Below are positions 16,987 through 24,536 of a DNA stretch of 64,000 nucleotides, piece by piece. The DNA is from Microcaldota archaeon (GTDB lineage: Archaea > Micrarchaeota > Micrarchaeia > Micrarchaeales > Micrarchaeaceae). The DNA is taken from the NCBI GenBank assembly GCA_021834785.1, contig JAKBRJ010000001.1, positions 1 to 64,000 on the forward strand, in the 5' to 3' direction. Position 1 is the first letter of the stretch, and every line of letters begins with the position of its first letter. The position numbers and the translations under genes are program-made. Under the pieces are notes generated by a model. It searched no databases. It worked only from the letters and a program-made list of their open reading frames with translations, and was not told the DNA's origin.

Positions 16987-18714
16987 ATGATAAACAAGCG
17001 CATTGCCGAAATGTTCAATGAGATAGCGCTAATGCTGCAGGTTAAAAATGAAAATGGCTTCAAATTTGAGATCAGGGCTTATCAGAGGGGCGCCCTCACC
17101 ATAGATTCGCTGCAGCAGGATGTCGGAGAGATTTATGCTAAGCAGGGCTTGAATGGGCTGATGGACCTTCCAGGAATAGGAGAGGGGCTTGCAAAGAAGA
17201 TAGAGGAATTTGCAAAGACAGGAAGTATGAGGAAATATGATGAATTGAAAAAGGAGTATCCAATAGATTTCAAGGCTCTGACTTCAATAGAGGGAGTAGG
17301 GCCGAAGACTGCAATCCAGCTTTACAAGAAACTTGGAGTCAAAAATCTTGAAGATTTGAAAAACGCAGTAGAATCCGAAAGCGTCAGGAAGCTACCTGGT
17401 TTTGGAGCCAAAAGCGAACAGGCTATAAAGGAGAGCATAACCATGATGGAGTCCAGCAAGGGCAGGATAACGCTAGGAGAGGCGCTTCCAGAAGCAGAGA
17501 GCATAGTAAAGATGCTTTTAGATACGGGATTAGTTGAAAAGGCTGTAATATCTGGGTCAACAAGGAGGATGAGGGAGACCATTGGGGACATAGATATATT
17601 GGCTATATCTGACAAGCCCGAAATGGTTATGGATGCGTTCGTAAAATTCAAAGGAGTGTCAAGCACAATAGTAAAGGGGCCCACCAAGACCACCGTGTGG
17701 CTTGATATAGGTACAAGCTGCGATCTTCGCGTAATAGAACCAAAAAGTTTCGGCGCTGCACTGCAGTACTTCACCGGGAGCAAGAGCCACAACATAAAGG
17801 TAAGGACCATTGCAATAAAAAAGGGATTCAAGTTGAATGAATATGGGCTGTTCGGCAAAGATGACTCACTCATATCAAGCCTTGATGAAGAGATTATATA
17901 CAAAAAACTGGGCATGCAATGGATGCCTCCTGAAATGCGTGAAGACCGCGGGGAGGTGGAACTTGCAAGGAGAAACATGATCCCTAAATTGGTCGAATAT
18001 AACGATATACTTGGGGATCTGCATACCCACACGAAGGATACTGACGGAATAAATTCAATAGATGAGATGGCGGACGCTGCAATAAAAAATGGCCTGAGGT
18101 ATTTTGCTGTGACCAACCATACGAAGAGCTTAAGGATTGCGAAAGGCATGAACGAAATGCAGTTTTCAAAATTCTTCGATAGGATAGACGCCCTGAACAC
18201 AGCATTGGATGGCAGGATTAAAATACTGAAGGGCGCTGAAGTAGACATACTGAAGGACGGGCGCCTTGACTTGGACAGGAAAACGCTTGAGAGCATGGAC
18301 TGCGTGGTTGGAGCAGTGCATTCGAATACCAATATGGATGAGAAGGAGATGACGAAAAGGATATCGAAGGCCATGGATTCTGGATTTATTGACATATTGG
18401 CGCATCCCACAGGCAGGCTCATCAACGAGCGCGAAGGATACAGAATAGACTTGGACATGATTGCGGAATGCGCAGAAAGGAATGGCGTAGCCCTGGAAAT
18501 AAATTCTTACCCTAAACGTCTTGACCTTAACGATACCAACATCATGCTGGCATCAAAATACAAGGTCATGTTTGCGATAGACACCGATGCGCATAACACC
18601 GATCAGCTCTCTTTTATGAGATATGGCTTGGGGACTGCGAGGAGAGGATGGCTAGGCAGGGAGAGGATACTTAATGCACTGCCGTTGGACAAGTTGGAAA
18701 TGTTTCTAGCGTAA
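16987..18714 (+). CDS. polX: Family X DNA polymerase with PHP domain (PolX)
   Basis: Repair polymerase of the bacterial/archaeal PolX type. The helix-hairpin-helix region (LPGIGEGLAKKIEEF, IEGVGPKTAIQLYKKL; about 55-130) leads to the nucleotidyltransferase palm with GSTRRMRETIGDIDILAI, and the C-terminal PHP phosphoesterase domain begins GDLHTHTKDTDG with NHTKSLRIA, VGAVHS, LAHPTGR and DTDAHNTD. Metal-binding His/Asp residues of the PHP domain look complete, so 3'-5' exonuclease or AP-processing activity is plausible. ATG 16987 is preferred to TTG 16978. It is convergent with DP2, two bases apart. Confidence 0.93.
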   Translation: MINKRIAEMFNEIALMLQVKNENGFKFEIRAYQRGALTIDSLQQDVGEIYAKQGLNGLMDLPGIGEGLAKKIEEFAKTGSMRKYDELKKEYPIDFKALTSIEGVGPKTAIQLYKKLGVKNLEDLKNAVESESVRKLPGFGAKSEQAIKESITMMESSKGRITLGEALPEAESIVKMLLDTGLVEKAVISGSTRRMRETIGDIDILAISDKPEMVMDAFVKFKGVSSTIVKGPTKTTVWLDIGTSCDLRVIEPKSFGAALQYFTGSKSHNIKVRTIAIKKGFKLNEYGLFGKDDSLISSLDEEIIYKKLGMQWMPPEMREDRGEVELARRNMIPKLVEYNDILGDLHTHTKDTDGINSIDEMADAAIKNGLRYFAVTNHTKSLRIAKGMNEMQFSKFFDRIDALNTALDGRIKILKGAEVDILKDGRLDLDRKTLESMDCVVGAVHSNTNMDEKEMTKRISKAMDSGFIDILAHPTGRLINEREGYRIDLDMIAECAERNGVALEINSYPKRLDLNDTNIMLASKYKVMFAIDTDAHNTDQLSFMRYGLGTARRGWLGRERILNALPLDKLEMFLA

Positions 18715-18715
18715 T

Positions 18716-21700
18716 TCAAATGAATTTTGCAAGGCTGAACTGATTTGTCGTTATTTCTGCACCTATGCCGCCAAAGACGTCGATTATCTCCTCTTTAAGG
18801 AGCATGATCCTCTGTTTTATGTATGTTTCAAGATCGTATCTGTCTGCAAGTGTTATCGCCATATCCAGGTATTTTTCTATGCCGCCTTTTGATATTGTAA
18901 GTAGCAGCTTGCCTCCACACCTGGTGCATTTGCCTATGAGGGGCACGCGCCTATATTTGGCATTGCATGCACCGCATCTGAATGTTTGCCTAGAGAACGA
19001 ATGCAGGTTGCCCATCAGATCTGGTATAAAATGGCTTAGTATTAGGCGCCTTGCCGTATCGCGCTTGTCTATGCTATAAAGTTTGTCCATAAGCTCGAAT
19101 TGCACCTTTATCTTATCGTGCATTGTCTTAAGTTTTGTATATGAGCTTTGTATAGGTGAATCAGCAACAGCGCTTACACTGCTGGAATGGGTGAACAGTA
19201 TATTTTTATATATGGCATCGCTGTTTAGCCTGCTTCCTACAAGCTCCATGCTTACTTCACCTGGCTGAGGATATTCATAGGTCTTATCGTAGAATGCTTT
19301 GGTGAAGTTCGATATGACCTCCATTGCATGCACTTCATCATCGACCTCTTCAGGCTTTACATTGACAGTAAGTATGAGCGGCGCGTCCATGGTCCCGCCT
19401 ATGGTGCTTGGCAAGTATTGCCTTGAGAAATTTATGAGCCCGTCCAACAGCATCATCGTAGTGTCCTCGTCGCCATCGCAGTTCCTCCTTCTTGCGGATA
19501 TGACGTAAGGATGGGCAAACCCAACGTTCGCATCAGTGAACCCTATTATCCTGCCGAGCACCCCTGCAGATGTATGCGGCGATAAAGACATGACTAGGTG
19601 GCCGACAAGGTCGCCCTGCGATGCAGCATTGTAGAAAGGCTCCATCCCGTAATATTTTACAAGTAGGTCATCTATGAATCTCGTTACCCTGAGCATGTAT
19701 TCTGCGCCGCGCGTGTTGAGTATCACGTCCTGGTGCATCAGCTCGACAAGCTGATTTCCGTCCTTAAGATCGTTGCCCTCATAATCCTTTGTGTATCCAA
19801 GTTCCCTGAGCGCCTCTACACTTGTTTTTACCTCATTTGGATAGAAATGGGTCATAGGCACATCGGTAGCATCAAACCTTGCAGTTCCGTCCTTGAATAT
19901 ATATACGCCATGCATGCTCCTGAGGATGCCTTTTTCTAATGGTTCTGAAATTTTGTTGGCGCTGAAAAGCCCCTTCACACCTTTGACAAGTTTTGGCATG
20001 GTTTGCATGCCGAGGCTTTTCATAGCTGCATTAGTGATTTCTACAATAGATATCCTCTTCATCTCGCTGGCATATGCAGGGCTGCCGCATTTTTCGCATG
20101 TTTTGCTTTTAGTTAGATTGCCACAAGCCTTGCATTTCCTCTCAATGAAAGTCCTGCAATGGTGTTCGTTGCAGTATACCGAATTGCGATATTCACCGTT
20201 CTTCAAGCACCTATACCTTGCAATCTCTACCTCTATGCCAGCGGAACCAAGGTTCTTTGATTCTTGCAGGTATGCCTTTGATATGCTTCTCTCCTTTCCG
20301 CCATATTCGCCTATAGGGAAAAGCACATTGGGCGCCGGGCGCATCAGCCTCTCCCTAGCCTTTTCTGGGCGGCCCATCCTGCCGCCTATGCCTGTAGACC
20401 TTTTCATTATCTTGAAAGGCGCAATGGCATTAAGCATGTTCAATATAGGCAGTGCATCGTCCTGTTCCACTTGATGCATGTGCTCTATCGTCACTAAACC
20501 ATCCTTTAGGAAGCCGAATGTGGCTATCATTGCCTGTGCATCATCCCCATAGATTTCTATGTAATCATCATGGTCGTAATGCGGAGCACATATCGCTTCA
20601 AGCGCTTCCCTTGAGCCCTCCACTTCACTATGCAATTCGAGCTTGTCTACAGAAAATAGGCTTTTACTGTCGAAATGCTTTGCGGCTTCCATTACCGACT
20701 TCATCAATGAAGCCATGGCTTCTTTGCTTGAATCATAATAGTCATATATGTACTTCGGGTGCATAGGCACTGAAAATTCATTCGAGAACGCAAGCGCATC
20801 TTTGAACGAAATGTCTTTAGGCATGTCACTTTTGTACCCTTTTTCTTTGAGCTGTTCGTACCAATATTCTTCGACATAGCTTGTCGGAGATAAAGGAGTA
20901 TTTGTCTTTTTGAAGTCGCCATATGTTACAAGCATATCGCCGACAGAGAGTATCTTGCTTATTTCAGGCATGTGTTTTCTGGCTTCGCGTGCAGTGTTTA
21001 TGCGGAATGCCTTGCCTGATTTTAGTTTTACGAATGGCCCCTCTATTGAGTCTACAGGCATGGCTACGCAGCCCTTGCCCGGTTTTTCCACTTTCAGCTG
21101 CGTGCCAGTAACTATGAACTCGTCTAGCAGTATCATGGTCGCAGGACTGAAACCTTTAGCAGCTATTCCGGTAAGCCTTGAACGACCATATCTGAGCCTA
21201 AATGCACCTTTGTATTCAGGATATGCGAATACAGGTCTGCCTGCTACCAGCTCGTGCAGGAAAACAGCCTCCTTTTTTTCCTGCTGGCCTTTCTGTGATG
21301 TGCCTTTGTCAACCTTTATGATGTTGTTAAGCCAGGACCAATCAAGGCCTGCATTCTTTGTGTATTTGAGCACGCTTTTAGCCTTCTGCGCTATGCCTTC
21401 GCAGCTTACAAGACATACGCCGCTCCTTATTCTGTTTGATATGAGTTGCTCTTTACCATCGGCATCGAGACGCATGATGTTTCTGTGTATGTTAACCTCC
21501 AGGTCTTCGGTAGGCAGCCCATCTATGCATACGGGGCAATTTTCCAATATCACGCGTATGTCTTCTTCACTAGGAAGGTATTGGAGCCTGGCTACCCTGG
21601 AGTTGTATATCTGTATCTCTTCTAGATACCGCTCTATTTCCTTCTGCTGCGCTTTGTAGTTGCTTATCCCCATCTGCTTTCTTGCATAATCCGCCAGAGC

Positions 21701-22165
21701 TACGGACAGTGCCGCGCTAGTGCCGCCTGCACCGCGTATAGGCCCGGCATACAAGACAGATATATAGTCGGTACCATCGGGATTCTTATGCAGCTCTATG
21801 CCTTGCAGGCCTTCAGTTGGGGCCACTAGGATGCCTTCTGTCAATATGGCAAGCCCTATCCTTACGGCCAATGTGAGCCTGCTCTTTTTGTCGTTGACAT
21901 ATGCGAAGTTTTCTGAGGATGCTATCTCCTTGACAACCTTGAATGCAAGTTCCTGCCTAGAATCTATATTGTGCTTCCTTATGATATCGGCCAGCCCGTC
22001 TATGCCTATTATTCCTTCAACCCTTGAAGCCAGATCGGGAGCAGGCTTTATCTCGACATACTCCTCCGGATCACAGCCTTTTAACCTGGCATTCGTCGCT
22101 ATATCATATGACTTTTTGAAATCCTTGTCGAGTAAGTCAAAATACTCTTTTATATCCATAAGCAT
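18716..22165 (-). CDS. polC: DNA polymerase D large subunit DP2
   Basis: Catalytic subunit of the replicative D-family polymerase. About 1149 aa, slightly shorter than Pyrococcus DP2, with no intein interrupting it. Motifs include NCDGDEDTTM (catalytic acidic cluster), zinc ribbons CKACGNLTKSKTCEKCG and CGACNAKYRR...CTRCGG, and a C-terminal PIP-like motif NQFSLAKFI. The start codon overlaps the DP1 stop by one base (TGATG), so the two subunits are translationally coupled; ATG 22159 is an alternative. Confidence 0.96.
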   Translation of the reverse strand: MLMDIKEYFDLLDKDFKKSYDIATNARLKGCDPEEYVEIKPAPDLASRVEGIIGIDGLADIIRKHNIDSRQELAFKVVKEIASSENFAYVNDKKSRLTLAVRIGLAILTEGILVAPTEGLQGIELHKNPDGTDYISVLYAGPIRGAGGTSAALSVALADYARKQMGISNYKAQQKEIERYLEEIQIYNSRVARLQYLPSEEDIRVILENCPVCIDGLPTEDLEVNIHRNIMRLDADGKEQLISNRIRSGVCLVSCEGIAQKAKSVLKYTKNAGLDWSWLNNIIKVDKGTSQKGQQEKKEAVFLHELVAGRPVFAYPEYKGAFRLRYGRSRLTGIAAKGFSPATMILLDEFIVTGTQLKVEKPGKGCVAMPVDSIEGPFVKLKSGKAFRINTAREARKHMPEISKILSVGDMLVTYGDFKKTNTPLSPTSYVEEYWYEQLKEKGYKSDMPKDISFKDALAFSNEFSVPMHPKYIYDYYDSSKEAMASLMKSVMEAAKHFDSKSLFSVDKLELHSEVEGSREALEAICAPHYDHDDYIEIYGDDAQAMIATFGFLKDGLVTIEHMHQVEQDDALPILNMLNAIAPFKIMKRSTGIGGRMGRPEKARERLMRPAPNVLFPIGEYGGKERSISKAYLQESKNLGSAGIEVEIARYRCLKNGEYRNSVYCNEHHCRTFIERKCKACGNLTKSKTCEKCGSPAYASEMKRISIVEITNAAMKSLGMQTMPKLVKGVKGLFSANKISEPLEKGILRSMHGVYIFKDGTARFDATDVPMTHFYPNEVKTSVEALRELGYTKDYEGNDLKDGNQLVELMHQDVILNTRGAEYMLRVTRFIDDLLVKYYGMEPFYNAASQGDLVGHLVMSLSPHTSAGVLGRIIGFTDANVGFAHPYVISARRRNCDGDEDTTMMLLDGLINFSRQYLPSTIGGTMDAPLILTVNVKPEEVDDEVHAMEVISNFTKAFYDKTYEYPQPGEVSMELVGSRLNSDAIYKNILFTHSSSVSAVADSPIQSSYTKLKTMHDKIKVQFELMDKLYSIDKRDTARRLILSHFIPDLMGNLHSFSRQTFRCGACNAKYRRVPLIGKCTRCGGKLLLTISKGGIEKYLDMAITLADRYDLETYIKQRIMLLKEEIIDVFGGIGAEITTNQFSLAKFI

Positions 22166-23685
22166 CACCCGTTAAAATCTATGGACACGAACTTCGAGGT
22201 CTTGGTTTCAAGAACAGGCATGATGCATGGGGTAGGTATGTGCCCCTGCCTTACTTGAAAGTCGGTCCTTGCCTGCCATGTGCCGCTATTGACTATGCTT
22301 ACGCCGTGGTAATTTGTTATGCCGTTCTTGTGTATATGGCCCATATGCAATATATCAGGAGCCTTTTCGATTATCATGCTGTCATTCTTGCTTGGCACTA
22401 TTATGTTGCCGCCGTAGATAGGCGATAGGTGCCTGCGTTTGAGAAGCTCGACCATAGCCTTTTCCGGCTTTGCATAACTGTTGTTTGGTATTGACGCTAT
22501 TATCGAATCCAAAGAGGTTCCGTGGTATGCAGTAACGTTCAAGCCATGAAGCGAAAAAAAGCTCGGGTTTGATAGAAAATGTATATTGTCTGCCTTAAAA
22601 TCCTTAACAAGGCTTATTGGCAGCTCTGGCTGCGGCTCGGCCCTCTGCACCGAATCGTGGTTCCCTGGAAGTACAAACACGTGTATATAATCAGGTATGC
22701 TCTCCAAGAAATTGAAGAGCAGCTTGTACTGCATATACATGTCCGATATTGCCAAGTCCTTATCCTGATTAGGGTATACGCCTATCCCGTCTGCAGCGTC
22801 GCCTGCTAGCACTACGTATTTTATCTTTCCTGCCAGGGTTTTCTGCGAACTCTCGACATTTCCGTTAAGCCAATTTATCATCCGCGAAAAATTCTTGTCC
22901 ATGAACAGCCTGCTCCCGACGTGCACATCAGATATGAATGCGATGGCTATATCCTCCTCGGTCTTTTTCTGCGTCTTCACAGGCACATCAGGCCATATTA
23001 TCTGGTCTGCAATGACAAATGGGCCGGATATCTTGCCGTGTATTGCAAGCACTTCGTCGTTTATTATTGATCCGGCATTCTCGAATAGTTCTTTCGATTT
23101 CTGTGATGTCCCTTTCATGAACATGATTTTAGCAGTATCTGCATCATCTTCTATTTCAAGCAATATGTTGCCGTTCTTGGTTGTTATCTTCCTTGACACT
23201 ATCCCTACCAGGTTTACTTCTCTGCCGCTGGTAAAATCCTTAAGCGTCCCTAGATTTGATAGCGCTCCGCCCGTCATGCTTATATGCGTATCGATAATTG
23301 TTCTCATCTTTGAAAGCCTGCTTCTAAAATAAGCGACAAAATCTGCTACACCGCCGCTGCCGCCGGTAGTTTCTATAGGGCGCTTCTCCATGTGGTAGTC
23401 GGCTTCTATCTCTGCTGCGAACGGTTTGAATTCCGAAGACCTGTTTATTTCTATAGGTATGGGGGCTTTTTCAAGCTCTAGGCTTGTGATAGCTGCGGAA
23501 ATCATGCTGTCGTCGACTACAACTATCCCTTTTGACACATTAGGATTCATCTCTACCAGTTTAGCTATCAGTGCATCTATGTCTGCATTTGATATTACGC
23601 TTATATCGACATTTGCAGAGAGCAGCAGCTTAGAGGCGGCGAATTTCGACGCCATCGACTTTACAAGAGGATTTTCTACGGCCAT
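22165..23685 (-). CDS. polB: DNA polymerase D small subunit DP1
   Basis: Proofreading 3'-5' exonuclease subunit of PolD. The N-terminal region is followed by an OB-fold (about 150-240) and a calcineurin-like phosphoesterase domain with FISDVHVGS, LAGDAADGIG, LPGNHDSV and MGHIHKNG, so the active site is intact. Upstream of DP2 in the same operon. The UPF0147 gene lies 12 bases upstream and probably belongs to the same transcript. Confidence 0.95.
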   Translation of the reverse strand: MAVENPLVKSMASKFAASKLLLSANVDISVISNADIDALIAKLVEMNPNVSKGIVVVDDSMISAAITSLELEKAPIPIEINRSSEFKPFAAEIEADYHMEKRPIETTGGSGGVADFVAYFRSRLSKMRTIIDTHISMTGGALSNLGTLKDFTSGREVNLVGIVSRKITTKNGNILLEIEDDADTAKIMFMKGTSQKSKELFENAGSIINDEVLAIHGKISGPFVIADQIIWPDVPVKTQKKTEEDIAIAFISDVHVGSRLFMDKNFSRMINWLNGNVESSQKTLAGKIKYVVLAGDAADGIGVYPNQDKDLAISDMYMQYKLLFNFLESIPDYIHVFVLPGNHDSVQRAEPQPELPISLVKDFKADNIHFLSNPSFFSLHGLNVTAYHGTSLDSIIASIPNNSYAKPEKAMVELLKRRHLSPIYGGNIIVPSKNDSMIIEKAPDILHMGHIHKNGITNYHGVSIVNSGTWQARTDFQVRQGHIPTPCIMPVLETKTSKFVSIDFNG

Positions 23686-23697
23686 TTTACCTTTTAG

Positions 23698-23961
23698 TTA
23701 TTCCTTTACCGATTCGAGCATGCTCAGGATACTCCATATTATGGTCCTTGCCTGCGGAGGCAAATTTATGTCATTGCTAACCGAATCCAGGTTGTATATC
23801 GCAGATGATATCCTTACGGTGTAATCTCCCTCTTCGTTAAGCTTTTCCTTTGCAGTTCCTACAACGCTCCTTACGTTTTTAGGGACAGACGTGTCGTTTA
23901 GTATTGCGTCCATTTGCATGTTTATCTGCTTTATAGATTCCTCCAATTTGTCGTCTTTCAT
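23698..23961 (-). CDS. UPF0147 family protein
   Basis: Small helical archaeal protein of unknown function. The family signature is the C-terminal RISSAIYNLDSVSNDINLPPQARTIIW (shown here in two parts: SSAIYNLDSVSND and LPPQARTIIW). ATG 23961 gives the usual length (87 aa) and is preceded by GGGTG; a TATA-like element at 23979-23987 fits a near-leaderless mRNA. It heads the DP1-DP2 operon. The upstream in-frame ATG at 24006 lies beyond the promoter and is unlikely. Confidence 0.85.
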   Translation of the reverse strand: MKDDKLEESIKQINMQMDAILNDTSVPKNVRSVVGTAKEKLNEEGDYTVRISSAIYNLDSVSNDINLPPQARTIIWSILSMLESVKE

Positions 23962-24166
23962 TAAAACACCCTTCAGATTATAATAAGCAGTAGATATTGT
24001 TAACAAAACTATTTATAGGCAACAGCAATTCTTTTTTAAGATATTTATATGCTACACTTTCGCAGGCGCATGCACGATGGAATTGCATGCATTTACCTTG
24101 TTTTTATAACACATCAACTAGAATTATTCGATTTGAGTTTATCCGTAGATGCATTTAAGAATAAAA

Positions 24167-24238
24167 CGCCTTGGCCGGGATTCGAACCCGAGTCGCAACC
24201 GTGACAGGGTCGTATGCTAACCACTACACCACCAAGGC
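24167..24238 (-). tRNA. tRNA-Asp (GTC)
   Basis: A 72-nt cloverleaf: acceptor GCCTTGG/CCAAGGC, D-stem GTGT/GCAT, anticodon stem CGACC/GGTTG with loop CTGTCAC (anticodon GTC), T-stem TCGGG/CCCGG with loop TTCGAAT, discriminator G73. No intron and no encoded CCA. Confidence 0.93.
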
Positions 24239-24308
24239 AAATAAAGCATAATACTTACTGCTTCATGTTTTATATATTTTTGCAAATAGCTGGGCACTTG
24301 AACTTATT

Positions 24309-24414
24309 TCCCGTTGGGGCGAGTCGAACGCCCAACCTGCCGGTTTCCCCCCAAATCACCAGATATGAGGCAATCAGACTACAGCCGGCCGCTCTGCCAT
24401 TGAGCTACAACGGG
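24309..24414 (-). tRNA. tRNA-Tyr (GTA) with 34-nt intron at 37/38
   Basis: Acceptor CCCGTTG/CAACGGG has the C1-G72 pair typical of archaeal tRNA-Tyr; D-stem GCTC/GAGC; anticodon stem GCCGG/CCGGC. The loop is interrupted: CTGTAG on the 5' side (anticodon GTA at 24380-24382) and A before the 3' stem, with 34 bases (24345-24378) between. That is the canonical archaeal intron position. Discriminator A73; T-loop TTCGACT. The mature length would be 72 nt. Confidence 0.92.
24345..24378 (-). other. intron of tRNA-Tyr
   Basis: 34-nt insertion between nucleotides 37 and 38, deduced by pairing the anticodon stem. One base of ambiguity remains because of the A-run at the 3' junction. Confidence 0.8.
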
Positions 24415-24536
24415 TATGATAAGTTTACTTAAAATGTTAGTGAAAGAACAAATATATAGTTATCCGTGGTTATTTCATTAGGCTAACCAGCATTTAAATA
24501 CTTAAAAGACAAGACTTTATAAGAGTTATTTGTCAA

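Noticed and set aside
17322..18458. 378-aa antisense frame in PolX
   Set aside because: Ser/Leu/Phe-rich shadow; PolX motifs are on the sense strand.
18716..22165. Intein in DP2
   Set aside because: DP2 inteins are common in archaea, but the length and continuous motifs show none here.
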